A stretch of DNA of 64,000 bases from Motiliproteus sp041586735 (GCA_041586735.1 JBFGZQ010000012.1:1-64000), one strand, 5' to 3'; counted from the stretch's first letter, positions 52,222 to 61,992 are shown. Notes: generated by a model not told the origin, from the sequence alone. A program made the numbers and translations.

Positions 52222-52992
52222 ATGCTTATTGACTCACATTGCCATCTGGATCGTTTGGATCTCAGCCCCTACGCGGGTCAACTGCAAGCGGTTATCGATC
52301 GCGCTACTGAGCAGGGGGTTACCCGGCTGCTCTGCGTCGGTACCGATATGGCTCGCTGGGCCTCGATGTTAGCGCTGATTGAGCCCTATCCGCAGGTGCA
52401 AGTCTCCGTCGGTGTGCATCCATTGAGCGAGGAGATTGAACAGTTTCAACTTGCATCCCTGCTTGAGGTTGCCGGCCATCCACGGCTAGTGGCGATCGGA
52501 GAGACGGGGTTGGATTACCATTATGGGCTCGAGTCCGCTGTGGCGCAGCAGCGCTGCTTTGCGCTACATTTGCAGGCCGCGCAGCAGCTCAACAAACCGG
52601 TGATTATCCATACCCGTGCGGCTCAGGAGGACACCCTGAGGATCTTGAGCCAGGAGTTACCTAGCGCCGGCGGCGTATTGCACTGTTTTACCGAAAGTTG
52701 GGAGATGGCCGAGCAGGCGCTAGAGCTCGGTATGTATATCTCCTTCTCAGGGATTATCACCTTTCGCAACGCCGCGCCCTTACGCGAGGTCGTTAGCCGC
52801 GTGCCGTTAGAGCGGATCCTGGTCGAAACCGATGCCCCTTATCTAACCCCGGTGCCTCACCGGGGCCGTCCCAACGAGCCCTGTTATGTGCGCGATGTCG
52901 CCGCGGCTGTCGCCCAGATTAAAGGACTCAGTTTAGAACAGGTCGCTGAAACCACTAGCGCTAATGTTGAGCGGCTGTTTGGCGCGATCTGA
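52222..52992 (+). CDS. TatD-family metal-dependent DNase
   Basis: A 256-residue TIM-barrel hydrolase (YcfH/TatD). Metal ligands lie in DSHCHLDRL, GETGLDYH, IHTRAAQED, LHCFTE and ETDAPYLTP. It follows pilZ and closes the plus-strand core block. Confidence 0.92.
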   Translation: MLIDSHCHLDRLDLSPYAGQLQAVIDRATEQGVTRLLCVGTDMARWASMLALIEPYPQVQVSVGVHPLSEEIEQFQLASLLEVAGHPRLVAIGETGLDYHYGLESAVAQQRCFALHLQAAQQLNKPVIIHTRAAQEDTLRILSQELPSAGGVLHCFTESWEMAEQALELGMYISFSGIITFRNAAPLREVVSRVPLERILVETDAPYLTPVPHRGRPNEPCYVRDVAAAVAQIKGLSLEQVAETTSANVERLFGAI

Positions 52993-53025
52993 GCGGTATT
53001 AACCGACAATCTGATCATTGCCCTC

Positions 53026-53889
53026 TTAAGCCTTGTCGGCATTCTGTTCGGCTGCCAGCACCTGAATCGGAAAAGGCGTGGTCTGACTGCCGACATACAG
53101 GGTTCGGTGAGGGAAGGGGATCTCAATATCGGCGGCCTCAAAAGCGATTTTTATCTCTGCCTGCAGGGTGTTTTTTAATTCAAGAAATTTCTCTTTGGTG
53201 GCCCAGACTGAAAACCGCAGATTAATGGCGGAATCGCCAAACCCCATAAATACCATCATCGGCTCGGGTTCTTCCAGAGAGAGCGGATTGGCATTGGCCA
53301 CCGCTTTTAGAACCTCGCCAACCCTTTGTACATCCTCCTTGTAGGCGATGCCGATCTCCAGATCAAGGCGCCGTATCGGAAATCGGGTCAGGTTGGTGAC
53401 TTCTGATTTGATCAGGGTTTCATTGGGGATACGTACATACAGGTTATCGAAAGTGCGTAGTTTGGCCGATAGCAGATCGATCGATAGCACCTCCCCAGTG
53501 GTGGTTCCGACCCGGATAACATCGCCTACGGAAAAAGGTCGCTCGCCGATCAAAAATAGACCGCTGATAATATTAGACGCCGAGGTCTGCGAGGCAAAGC
53601 CGACCGCCACACTTAAAATACCGGCGGCACCGAGCAGTACGCTGAGCTGAAAGCCGAGTTCTCGAAGTGCCGAAACACTGAACATACCGACAATAAGATA
53701 AAAGCAGATCCGCTTGACCAGAATAATATGATGCAGGCTGAGACGTTTGGCTACCAGGCTGTGCAGACCTTTGCTGGCCAGTTTACCCAGCAGCAAGCCC
53801 AAGCCCAGTAGCAGTGCCGCACGACCACCGGCAAACAGCGGTTCCAGCAGTTTCCAGTCTGCTAGGGGTAACCAAAAATCATTCATCAA
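53026..53889 (-). CDS. Small MscS-type mechanosensitive channel
   Basis: A 287-residue protein with about three helices in the first 100 residues. The pore-lining TM3 and MscS beta domain (GAAGILSVAVGFASQTSASNIISGLFLIGERPFSVGDVI) follow, then the VRIPNETLIKSEVTNLTR signature and a C-terminal alpha/beta domain. Opens under membrane tension to release solutes. Coupled to DUF432, 9 bp upstream. Confidence 0.9.
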   Translation of the reverse strand: MMNDFWLPLADWKLLEPLFAGGRAALLLGLGLLLGKLASKGLHSLVAKRLSLHHIILVKRICFYLIVGMFSVSALRELGFQLSVLLGAAGILSVAVGFASQTSASNIISGLFLIGERPFSVGDVIRVGTTTGEVLSIDLLSAKLRTFDNLYVRIPNETLIKSEVTNLTRFPIRRLDLEIGIAYKEDVQRVGEVLKAVANANPLSLEEPEPMMVFMGFGDSAINLRFSVWATKEKFLELKNTLQAEIKIAFEAADIEIPFPHRTLYVGSQTTPFPIQVLAAEQNADKA

Positions 53890-53898
53890 CGTCGATCC

Positions 53899-54708
53899 TT
53901 ATCCGAAAATGGCTCCCAGTGCTCTGATGAGTACACCACGATCAGCAGGGGTTCTAGGCGGTGCCAGTAGCTGCGCAGTCCGGACTGTGGCAGGAGCACC
54001 TTTGCCCAGGATTAGGTGTGCAGAACGCATATCCTCGTTGCAGAGTATCGATAGCTCTTCAGTCCAGAAACGGCCGTCTGCGGCTGAAAAAATAGACAGT
54101 TGCGGGATGGGAAGCAGCAGCCGTTCCAGCAACAGGGGCTCTTCACCTTGATTGGAGATGTTTACCGGGGTGATCGCTCGAAAGGGGTGAAAGGGTACCG
54201 CATCCAGGTTTAAGATCGCTCGGGTGCGGGCCGCAAAACAGACCTCTCCTTCACGCGTAGACTGGCCAAACCAGGTGTCTGAGGGGCGTTGAATCGGAAT
54301 ATCCAGCAACAGCGGACCCGATGGATAGGCATGTACCTGTAACCAGACCGTGGTGCCGACATAGAGCACCACATCCTGACCTGGATAGAGATTAAAGGGC
54401 GTCAGCGGGCGGGTAACGACAGGGCGATTCGCTAAGGCGGGCAGGATCTGTAGCGGTTGAGAGTTATGGCTTAGCACATGACGGTGGCATTTCGCCGCTG
54501 CCGCCAGCGGCTCAGCGTCGAGGCTGATCTCAAAGGAATCGAGCTCCTCACTGTCGCTGCCGCTATTGAGGTGGCAGATATGCCACTCTGACGTTTGGCG
54601 TTGCACGCTGACTGTTAATGCACCGACGCGCCAGCGTCCTAGTTGTCCGGTCTCTAAGGTAAAGGTTCCCCACCAGGGTGACGTCGTCGAGGCTGGGCTC
54701 TGGTTCAC
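53899..54708 (-). CDS. DUF432 protein
   Basis: A 269-residue soluble protein, beta-rich. It has HVLSHNSQPLQILPALANRPVVTRPLTPFNLYPGQ and DTWFGQSTREGEVCFAARTRAI, which resemble DUF432 proteins often found beside MscS. No signal peptide or membrane helix. Probably a partner or regulator of the adjacent channel; function unproved. Confidence 0.75.
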   Translation of the reverse strand: MNQSPASTTSPWWGTFTLETGQLGRWRVGALTVSVQRQTSEWHICHLNSGSDSEELDSFEISLDAEPLAAAAKCHRHVLSHNSQPLQILPALANRPVVTRPLTPFNLYPGQDVVLYVGTTVWLQVHAYPSGPLLLDIPIQRPSDTWFGQSTREGEVCFAARTRAILNLDAVPFHPFRAITPVNISNQGEEPLLLERLLLPIPQLSIFSAADGRFWTEELSILCNEDMRSAHLILGKGAPATVRTAQLLAPPRTPADRGVLIRALGAIFG

Positions 54709-54970
54709 GCATGAACTCCATTAAGGGATAGCTGCGGGCTCAGTGTAGCCTGTTGCGGAGCGGTTTCAATAGCTTTGTGTGGGTTCTGCGACCATGCTAT
54801 TTTTATAAGGATTGTTCTCTTGGATACGGATCATCTGGGTCAGTCGTGCGCTGTTTATCCTGATGGCGGCTGAAAACTGGTTGTTACGCCGCTACAGTAG
54901 TATAGATAGGGCAGGATCTTGATCGGAGTTCCAGTCGTACAGATGGCAGACCTACAGATAGCCTAGTGAG

Positions 54971-55837
54971 ATGGGGTTAGCGAGTATGGGTAATGCAATG
55001 GAAACCTTGAGTCAGCTGCAGCAGCTGCTGGGTAACAGCCTAGCGGATGTTGTTCAAACGCTGACAGCCTATCTACCCCGCTTAGTGATCGCCGTGCTGC
55101 TCGTGCTGATCGGCTGGGTTCTGGCACGGTTGATGCGAAGCCTTATTCAGCGTTTCGGGCGCAGTATCGATCAGTTAACCGCCTGGATGCATCACCAGAC
55201 GGTGCCCACGGCGCAACCACTCACAACCCCCCCTTCTGCATTATTAGCCAAGGTGGTTTATTGGCTGGTGTTGTTATTGTTCGCGACTGCAGCAGCCGAG
55301 TCGCTGGGATTGCCTGGGCTGGCCGACTGGGTCAGTCGCTTTATGCAGTATCTCCCCAATGTGATGGCCAGTCTCATTATTATGTTGCTGGGGTTCTTTA
55401 TTGCCGGGCTGGTGCAGTCTGTTGTGTCCAGTATGCCGTTGTTGATATCACTGGGCTCGGCGCAGATGCTAGGGCGCATTGTTCAAATATTACTGATCAC
55501 CATCGCCGTACTGCTCGGCATTGACCAGCTGGGTGTAGATATCAGTCTGCTGGTCAACCTGATAACGCTTGCCGCCGCGTCTGTATTAGGCGGTTTGGGT
55601 CTGGCCTTTGGTTTGGGGGCTCGTCAGCAGGTCAGTAATATCATCGCGGCGCAGAGTTTGCAGAGGCTGTATCAGCCCGGCCAGCGGATCCGTATTCAGG
55701 GAATAGAAGGGGAGATCGTTGAGCTGACCTCCAAAGCTGTGATTGTTAGCACCTCAGAGGGCCGAGCTGCGATCCCGGCCATGCTATTTAGCGAACAGGT
55801 ATCGCTGTTGATGAGTGAGGACGATCTAGATGGTTGA
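54971..55837 (+). CDS. MscS-like membrane protein with conserved TM-helix repeats
   Basis: A 288-residue protein with four or five helices. The first (LVIAVLLVLIGWVLARLMR) and the third (VMASLIIMLLGFFIAGLVQ) look like conserved TM-helix (PF05552) repeats. A short MscS-type beta region (LGGLGLAFGLGARQQVSNIIAAQSLQRL, EIVELTSKAVIVST) follows. The C-terminal domain of MscS is missing. The start may be 54971, 54986 or 54998. Overlaps the next gene by 8 bp. Confidence 0.8.
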   Translation: MGLASMGNAMETLSQLQQLLGNSLADVVQTLTAYLPRLVIAVLLVLIGWVLARLMRSLIQRFGRSIDQLTAWMHHQTVPTAQPLTTPPSALLAKVVYWLVLLLFATAAAESLGLPGLADWVSRFMQYLPNVMASLIIMLLGFFIAGLVQSVVSSMPLLISLGSAQMLGRIVQILLITIAVLLGIDQLGVDISLLVNLITLAAASVLGGLGLAFGLGARQQVSNIIAAQSLQRLYQPGQRIRIQGIEGEIVELTSKAVIVSTSEGRAAIPAMLFSEQVSLLMSEDDLDG

Positions 55838-56678
55838 TCTGCTGGTTTCTACGCTCATGAGTCATTACCCTGCAGATGCGGCCTTGGCATTGGAGTCTCA
55901 GGATTCTGTGGAGGTTGCCGAGCTATTAAATACCTATCCCGAGCGGATAGCCGCAAACGTGCTGGTCTCTCTATCCGTGCCCAAACAGGCCGAATGCGTC
56001 AAGAGCCTTGCGGATACTAAGGTACTGGCGCTGTTGACCCATCTGCCGATCGGTAGCAGCTCGCAACTGCTGCTGCATCTGAGCCGGGAGCGGCGAAAAA
56101 AACTACTGCCGTTACTGCCCTTGTCGATGACCCTGGCGTTGAAAGTTCTGCACCGTTTTCCAGAAGGAACGGCGGGCGCGGCGATGGACCCCTTAACGCC
56201 AACCCTGCCCTTGGGGGTTACTGTCGAGGAGGCGTTGAAGCGTCTACGAACCCTGACACAGATGGTTCCCCATCAGCTCTTTATTGTGAATGACTGCCGA
56301 CGACTGCTAGGCAGGGTGAGTACCAGTGACCTGTTTTTGGCACCGCGAAAGAGCCGTATCGATGACCTGCTGAATACCAAGGGGCCGGTATTTTCGGCGC
56401 ATGCCCGACTCGAGGCCTACGAACAGCACCCTGCCTGGATCAACGAAACTTTGGTGCCGGTGGTCGATAGTAAAGGCCAGCTGCTCGGCGGCTTGAGCCA
56501 GAGTGCGTTGATGGCAGGGTTGCATCCGTCTAGCGAGCTGTCGAGCAGCGTGGCAGCGGACCGGGGTAGCAGTGGCTGGGTCGACATAGCCGATCTGCTC
56601 TGGGCCTTACTGGGCTTGCTGCTTAACCCGTCAACAAAGGATAGCAAGCCGCCGTCGGGGACCGCGCATGAGCACTGA
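55830..56678 (+). CDS. MgtE-like protein without the channel domain
   Basis: A 282-residue soluble protein. The N-terminal superhelical MgtE N domain (about 10-110) precedes the diagnostic GTAGAAMDP and a CBS pair (HQLFIVNDCRRLLGRVSTSDL; WINETLVPVVDSKGQLLGG). It stops after a short hydrophobic C-terminal stretch (LLWALLGLLLN). No five-helix transport domain. Overlaps the full MgtE gene by 11 bp, so a regulatory or co-assembly role is plausible. Confidence 0.75.
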   Translation: MVDLLVSTLMSHYPADAALALESQDSVEVAELLNTYPERIAANVLVSLSVPKQAECVKSLADTKVLALLTHLPIGSSSQLLLHLSRERRKKLLPLLPLSMTLALKVLHRFPEGTAGAAMDPLTPTLPLGVTVEEALKRLRTLTQMVPHQLFIVNDCRRLLGRVSTSDLFLAPRKSRIDDLLNTKGPVFSAHARLEAYEQHPAWINETLVPVVDSKGQLLGGLSQSALMAGLHPSSELSSSVAADRGSSGWVDIADLLWALLGLLLNPSTKDSKPPSGTAHEH

Positions 56679-57975
56679 AACCAGTCTGGCTGTTAAGGCA
56701 CTCCAAGCAGAGCTATTGGACAAGTATCCCAAAGAAGCGACTCGGTTATTGGAAAAATTACCGGCCGCTCAGATAGCGTCCATTCTATCGCAGCAGCCTC
56801 TCACGTTGAGTTTGAAGGTGTGGGAGCGTCTGGTCGCTGATATTGCCATGCGCGTGCTCGAGCATCTAAATGTTAACCAGCGGGCCGAGTTGCTGGCCCG
56901 AGTAGATCCTGCGCGTACCGTTTCCTGGCTAGTGATCTGCAGCCCCGAGCTGCGCGCCCAGTATTTAGCCGAACTACCCGAAGAGCTGGCGGCTGAACAG
57001 CACAGCTTGCTCGCCTTTCCAGCGAACTCTGCGGGCTCGTTGATGGACCCGCGGGTGTTGATATTCCGGCCATCGATGACCGTCAAAGAGGGGCTGCAGC
57101 GCTTGCGTAATAGTGGCCGGCGCAATGTACGCAGTGTGTTTATGGTTAATGACGAGGGCCGGCTAGTGGGCTCTGTTACCGTGCAGGCACTGGCCTTGGA
57201 GGCCCCCTCAGAACGGTTGTCGGCATTGATGCAACCCGTGGTCGCGTATGTGGATAGCGTGGCCTCAAGAGAGGAGGTGGTGTCCAAACTACAGGATCAT
57301 AAACTCACCGATCTGCCGGTTGTCGATATTGCAGGTCAGTTGATCGGGGTGGTGCGCCCGCATGCACTGGTGACAGCGGTGGAAAATGAAGCCAGTGCCA
57401 AACTGCAAACGATGGTAGGTGTGAGCAAGGATGAGCGTGCGCTCTCCAAGGTGTCCTTCTCGGTTAGTAAGCGTCTTCCCTGGTTGCAGATAAACCTGTT
57501 GACCGCCTTTTTAGCCGCCGCAGTGGTGGGTGTGTTTGAGAGTACTATCGCGCAATTTACGGCGTTAGCGGTGTTGCTTCCAGTGGTGGCTGGACAATCC
57601 GGTAATACCGGTGCCCAGGCGTTGGCGGTGACGATGCGCGGTCTGGCGCTAAGAGAGGTGCGCATCAGTCACTGGCGGCGGCTGTTGCTAAAAGAGGCCT
57701 ATGTGGGCTTTGTCAACGGAATTGCGGTGGCGTTGGTGACCGGCTTAGGGGTGTGGATCTGGAATGGCTCGATCACCCTGGCGCTGGTGATCTGTGTGTC
57801 GATGGTGGTGTCGATGGTTATCGCTAGCGTATCGGGAGCCGCTATCCCTATAGTGTTGACCAGGATAGGCCAGGATCCGGCGCAATCCTCGAGTATCTTT
57901 TTGACCACGGTAACCGATGTTGCAGGCTTCTTCAGTTTTCTGGGTATCGCTACATTGTTGATCAACCAGCTCTGA
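56668..57975 (+). CDS. mgtE: Magnesium transporter MgtE
   Basis: A 435-residue channel. N domain at about 15-120 with NSAGSLMDP, CBS pair (RSVFMVNDEGRLVGSV; TDLPVVDIAGQLIGVV), plug helix, then five helices from about 270. The channel has VLLPVVAGQSGNTGAQALAVTMRGLALREV and the late GAAIPIVLTRIGQDPAQSSSIFLTTVTD, the Mg site. A 14-bp hairpin lies 60 bp beyond its stop. Confidence 0.93.
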   Translation: MSTETSLAVKALQAELLDKYPKEATRLLEKLPAAQIASILSQQPLTLSLKVWERLVADIAMRVLEHLNVNQRAELLARVDPARTVSWLVICSPELRAQYLAELPEELAAEQHSLLAFPANSAGSLMDPRVLIFRPSMTVKEGLQRLRNSGRRNVRSVFMVNDEGRLVGSVTVQALALEAPSERLSALMQPVVAYVDSVASREEVVSKLQDHKLTDLPVVDIAGQLIGVVRPHALVTAVENEASAKLQTMVGVSKDERALSKVSFSVSKRLPWLQINLLTAFLAAAVVGVFESTIAQFTALAVLLPVVAGQSGNTGAQALAVTMRGLALREVRISHWRRLLLKEAYVGFVNGIAVALVTGLGVWIWNGSITLALVICVSMVVSMVIASVSGAAIPIVLTRIGQDPAQSSSIFLTTVTDVAGFFSFLGIATLLINQL

Positions 57976-58035
57976 TCTTTACGGGAAAGCGGCTAGGTTA
58001 GGTTCGTGGTTCGCCATATCCTAGGGGAGCAGTTA

Positions 58036-58075
58036 TGCCCATATTCGTCGCGGTGATCGCTGACGAATATGGGCA
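58036..58075. terminator. Perfect 14-bp hairpin between mgtE and purB
   Basis: TGCCCATATTCGTC (58036-58049) and GACGAATATGGGCA (58062-58075) around a 12-nt loop that itself has a 3-bp stem. Both neighbouring genes converge here, so a two-way terminator is likely, though no T-run is present on either strand. Confidence 0.5.
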
Positions 58076-58203
58076 ATCAGATTGTGATTTGCTGAACTGT
58101 AGGTGAGACTCGTACGTATGAGGTTGTGCGCGGAGTGAGCGGGAGAGGCGCTGATGCCTCACCCTATTCCTGTTGCACTGTCACTGTGGCGCAGAGGACC
58201 CCG

Positions 58204-59571
58204 TTAGATCGCTTGCGCCTGGGCTACGGCGTTACCGATGTAGTTGTGCGGTGTCATCTCACGGATCGCCTGCTTGGCCTCTTCCGGTAGATCCAGCGGC
58301 TCGACAAAGGCGGCCAGAATCTCTTTGGTAATGGTTTGACCGCGGGTCAGGGCCTTGAGTTTCTCGTAGGGCTCGTCGATACCGTAGCGGCGCATGATGG
58401 TCTGAATCGGTTCGGCCAGCACTTCCCAGCTGTTATCCAGATCGGCGTTGATGCGCTCGGCATTGAGCTGCAGCTTGCTGATCCCTTTAAGTGTGGCCTG
58501 GTAAGCGATCAGACTCTGACCGAAGCCGACACCCAGATTACGCAGTACGGTGGAATCGGTCAGATCGCGCTGCCAGCGTGAGATCGGCAATTTAGTGGCC
58601 AGGTGAGCCATGATGGCGTTAGCGATACCGAGGTTGCCCTCGGAGTTCTCGAAATCGATAGGGTTGACCTTGTGCGGCATGGTCGAGGAGCCGACTTCAC
58701 CGGCGATGGTGCGCTGCTTGAAGTACCCCAGAGAGATATAGCCCCAAATATCGCGATCGAAATCGATCAGGATGGTGTTAAAACGCGCCACCGCGTCAAA
58801 CAGCTCGGCGATGTAATCGTGCGGCTCGATCTGGGTGGTGTAGGGGTTCCAGGTCAGTCCCAAACTGGTGACAAACTGCTCGGCATTCGCTTGCCAGTCG
58901 ATAGCCGGATACGCCGACAGGTGTGCGTTATAGTTACCCACCGCGCCGTTGATCTTACCCAGCAGTTCAACCTGGTTTACCTGCAGCAGTTGCCTCCGCA
59001 ACCGCGCCACCACGTTGGCCATCTCTTTACCGACGGTGGTCGGAGAAGCTGTTTGGCCGTGGGTCCGTGATAGCATCGGCTGATCGGCGAAAGCGTGTGC
59101 CAACTGGGTGATGGCATCGATCACCTGTTGCATCTGTACGCCAACCACCTCGTCCCGAGCGGTTCGCAGCATCAGCGCATGAGACAGGTTGTTAATATCT
59201 TCAGAGGTACAGGCGAAGTGCACAAACTCACTGATGGCATTGAGTTCGGCGTTGCTTTTGAGTTGTTCCTTGATGAAATACTCAACCGCTTTAACATCAT
59301 GATTAGTCGTGCTTTCAATGGTCTTAACGCGCAGGGCATCGGCTTCGCTGAAATCGCTAACGATGCTGTCAAGTACGCGGTTGGCTGCAGCACTAAATGC
59401 CGGTACTTCGACAATCTGCGGGTTGTTAGCGAGCTGTTGTAACCAGCGGATCTCTACCTCGACACGGAAACGGATCAGCCCGTATTCGCTGACGATCGGA
59501 CGCAGGGAGGCGGTTTTGCTGCCGTAACGGCCATCAACCGGAGACAGGGCGGTAAGGGCTGAAAGCTCCAT
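58204..59571 (-). CDS. purB: Adenylosuccinate lyase
   Basis: A 455-residue fumarase-superfamily enzyme of purine synthesis. It has SPVDGRYGSKT near the start, SRTHGQTASPTTVGKEMAN, GSSTMPHKVNPIDFEN (signature) and RWQRDLTDS. The ATG at 59571 gives MELSALTALSP as usual and has GAGAG upstream; the frame's open part to 59631 is not used. Confidence 0.96.
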   Translation of the reverse strand: MELSALTALSPVDGRYGSKTASLRPIVSEYGLIRFRVEVEIRWLQQLANNPQIVEVPAFSAAANRVLDSIVSDFSEADALRVKTIESTTNHDVKAVEYFIKEQLKSNAELNAISEFVHFACTSEDINNLSHALMLRTARDEVVGVQMQQVIDAITQLAHAFADQPMLSRTHGQTASPTTVGKEMANVVARLRRQLLQVNQVELLGKINGAVGNYNAHLSAYPAIDWQANAEQFVTSLGLTWNPYTTQIEPHDYIAELFDAVARFNTILIDFDRDIWGYISLGYFKQRTIAGEVGSSTMPHKVNPIDFENSEGNLGIANAIMAHLATKLPISRWQRDLTDSTVLRNLGVGFGQSLIAYQATLKGISKLQLNAERINADLDNSWEVLAEPIQTIMRRYGIDEPYEKLKALTRGQTITKEILAAFVEPLDLPEEAKQAIREMTPHNYIGNAVAQAQAI

Positions 59572-59655
59572 GGACACACTCTCGTAAATTGGAAGGAATT
59601 TGATCAGAAAAAACGAGCGAAAATTATACATGATGCAGACTGTTTAGGCAGCTTA

Positions 59656-59681
59656 TTAGCGGCATCGTGTTAGCGGCATCG
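59656..59681. repeat. Short tandem repeat upstream of purB
   Basis: TTAGCGGCATCG at 59656-59667 and again at 59670-59681, separated by 2 bp. The rest of the 270-bp gap to 59841 shows no gene. Confidence 0.5.
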
Positions 59682-59841
59682 CCTGTGCAGAGGTCCTGTT
59701 TTATGAGAATCAAGACAAGTCGGAGCGCTAATTACCCCATACTCGAATTCTAGAAACGGCAAATGCTCGGTTTCTGGGTATAGCAATGGCTCCAAGCACC
59801 TATAATGAGGTTCTGAGAGTCCCTCTGATAAGACGGTATTT

Positions 59842-60681
59842 ATGCACTGGAATCGACCTGCAACACCAGTACAGCTGAGAAGGTTCTTGGCTGATTTCTA
59901 TCTCTGCGCGGGGCTGTTGTTGTCCATCCTCTGTAGTTCGATACGGGCCGAAGATCAGCTCCAATTGATCGGCGCGGAGCTTGCGCCCTTCGCGTATCAA
60001 GATCGGGGGCAAGGGCCGATCGAAGGACTTGGGGTTGAGATGATGCAAGAGATCGGTCGACGGCTCGGTCATTCCGGCGCTGTCAGCCTGATGCCTTACA
60101 AGCGCGCTTTTCAGTATACTTTGACGCAATCGAATGTGCTGCTGACACCTGTGGCTCGAGTCGCCTCTAGAGAGGGGCAGGTGCAGTGGGTGATCCACTA
60201 CCTTAATGATCCCTTTTTTTACGTCAGTCGCGCTGGCAGTGGTAAGTTGACTCATGAGCTTGCCCGACAGGGAGGGACGTTCGGAGTGTTGGCAGGCTCA
60301 GCACCGCTGGCTCAGTTGCAACAGGGTGGGGTCCATAATTACTTGGAACAGACTCGGGATACGGCCAATATCAATATGCTCAGAGTAGGCAGAATAGAGG
60401 GCTGGTTTACGTCGGCGATCCTGCTCAGTGCGGCATTCAAAGCCAATCCGGAGCTCGATCCAGCTGATTTTGTGATTGGCGATGTACAGAGCAGTCATTG
60501 TGTCTATATCGTGGCATCTAACACCACCTCGCAGGCGGTGCTTCGGCTTTGGCAGCAGGCATTCGCAGCCATGCAGGCTGACGGCACGGCTGCTGAGATT
60601 GTGAACCGTTATCTGGATCTGGAACTACAGGCTAGGCTGGATATTGGCGCGCGACCGACTGGCGGCTGCGGCTATCTGTAA
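59842..60681 (+). CDS. Periplasmic solute-binding protein (SBP_bac_3 type)
   Basis: A 279-residue protein with a signal peptide (about 1-36, LLLSILCSSIRAE). The ligand-binding fold follows: LQLIGAELAPFAYQD, GLGVEMMQEIGRRLGH, SLMPYKRAFQYTLTQSNVLL and RTVF-like hinge regions. No permease or ATPase is adjacent, so it may be a stand-alone sensor or orphan. Ligand unknown. Confidence 0.75.
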   Translation: MHWNRPATPVQLRRFLADFYLCAGLLLSILCSSIRAEDQLQLIGAELAPFAYQDRGQGPIEGLGVEMMQEIGRRLGHSGAVSLMPYKRAFQYTLTQSNVLLTPVARVASREGQVQWVIHYLNDPFFYVSRAGSGKLTHELARQGGTFGVLAGSAPLAQLQQGGVHNYLEQTRDTANINMLRVGRIEGWFTSAILLSAAFKANPELDPADFVIGDVQSSHCVYIVASNTTSQAVLRLWQQAFAAMQADGTAAEIVNRYLDLELQARLDIGARPTGGCGYL

Positions 60682-60713
60682 AGGGTCTAGGTTAGAGGGC
60701 AAGATGTAGCACT

Positions 60714-60762
60714 GCTCCTCACCGGATTCAGCAGCCCGTAATGGGCTACCGAGGTGAGGAGC
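60714..60762. terminator. Large hairpin between convergent genes
   Basis: GCTCCTCACC (60714-60723) pairs with GGTGAGGAGC (60753-60762), with an inner AGCCC/GGGCT stem (60733-60747). It serves the convergent binding-protein and aminotransferase genes. Confidence 0.55.
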
Positions 60763-60786
60763 TGATCTAACAGTCGGTAGTGCAGA

Positions 60787-61992
60787 TCAATCGAGTACGC
60801 GAACCACGGCTTGGCATAGGCGGTCGAGGTTGCCATGAGTCATGCCAGCCACGTTGATCCGACCCGAGCCAACAATATAGATCGCATCATCGGTTTGCAG
60901 CCGTTTCACCTGCTCGGGGTTGAGTCCGGAGAAGGAGAACATACCGCGCTGCGCGGCGATGAAGCTAAAGTCCTTCTTTGCCCCCGAATCAGCCAGCATC
61001 TGGGTGAACAGCAGGCGCATCTCTAAAATACGACTGCGCATGTCGGTCAGCTCCTGCTGCCACTGTGCGCTGAGCTCCGGGCTGTTGAGAATCTGGGTGA
61101 CGATCCCTGCGCCATGGTTAGGCGGCATGGAATAGTTACCACGGATACAGTAATTGATCTGGCTGAAGGCCGCTTGAGCATCACGCTCAGTCGCCGCCAC
61201 CACTGTCAGAGCACCTATGCGTTCGTTATAGAGGCCAAAATTCTTGGAGCAGGAGCTGGCGATCAGCATGTCGGGGCAGTATTCAGCCAGGATGTTGATC
61301 CCTTTGGCATCCTCGTCCAGGCCCTCGGCAAATCCCAGGTAGGCGCTGTCGACAAAGGGCATCACTCCGCGCTCTTTGAGCAGGGCGCCGACCTGGTGCC
61401 ACTGTTCGGCATTGAGATCCAGTCCGGTGGGGTTGTGGCAGCAGGCGTGCAGCAAGACGACATCGCCGGCGGGTACTGTCTGCAGGGTCTCCAGCATCCC
61501 GGCAAAGTCCAGGCTCTGGTTGCTGGCGTCGTAGTAGGGGTACTCACCTACGCGTAGGCCTGCAGATTCAAAGATGTTGAAGTGGTTGGCCCAGGTGGGG
61601 TTGCTGACCCAGATCTTTGCTTGGGGCAGGGCGCGATGGATAAAATCGGCGCCTACACGAAGCGCCCCTGTGCCGCCAGTGGATTGCGCTGTGGCTACGC
61701 GGCCGCTGGCCAGTAGTTGCTGGCTGGCAGGGTAGGCCTGGGGAAACAGCAGCTGCTCGATCGCCTTGGCAAATGCCGGGGCGCCCGAGGGACCGATGTA
61801 GGTCTTGGTGGTCTGGGTTTCCAACAGATAGGCTTCGGCTTGCTTGACCGAGGCCAAAATGGGGGTGTGCCCCGCTTCATCCTTATAGACACCCACGCCT
61901 AGGTCGATCTTGTCAGCGCGTGAGTCGGCTTTAAATGCGGTCATCAAAGCCAGCAGGGGATCCCCGGCTGTCGGTTGAAGTGTTGCAAACAT
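60787..61992 (-). CDS. Aspartate/aromatic aminotransferase
   Basis: A 401-residue PLP fold-type I enzyme. The PLP Lys lies in SSCSKNFGLYNERIG. It has DLGVGVYKDEAGHTPI, TYIGPSGAPAF, HACCHNPTGLDL and the late MFSFSGLNPEQVKRL. AspC and TyrB cannot be separated by sequence reading alone. Confidence 0.92.
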   Translation of the reverse strand: MFATLQPTAGDPLLALMTAFKADSRADKIDLGVGVYKDEAGHTPILASVKQAEAYLLETQTTKTYIGPSGAPAFAKAIEQLLFPQAYPASQQLLASGRVATAQSTGGTGALRVGADFIHRALPQAKIWVSNPTWANHFNIFESAGLRVGEYPYYDASNQSLDFAGMLETLQTVPAGDVVLLHACCHNPTGLDLNAEQWHQVGALLKERGVMPFVDSAYLGFAEGLDEDAKGINILAEYCPDMLIASSCSKNFGLYNERIGALTVVAATERDAQAAFSQINYCIRGNYSMPPNHGAGIVTQILNSPELSAQWQQELTDMRSRILEMRLLFTQMLADSGAKKDFSFIAAQRGMFSFSGLNPEQVKRLQTDDAIYIVGSGRINVAGMTHGNLDRLCQAVVRVLD

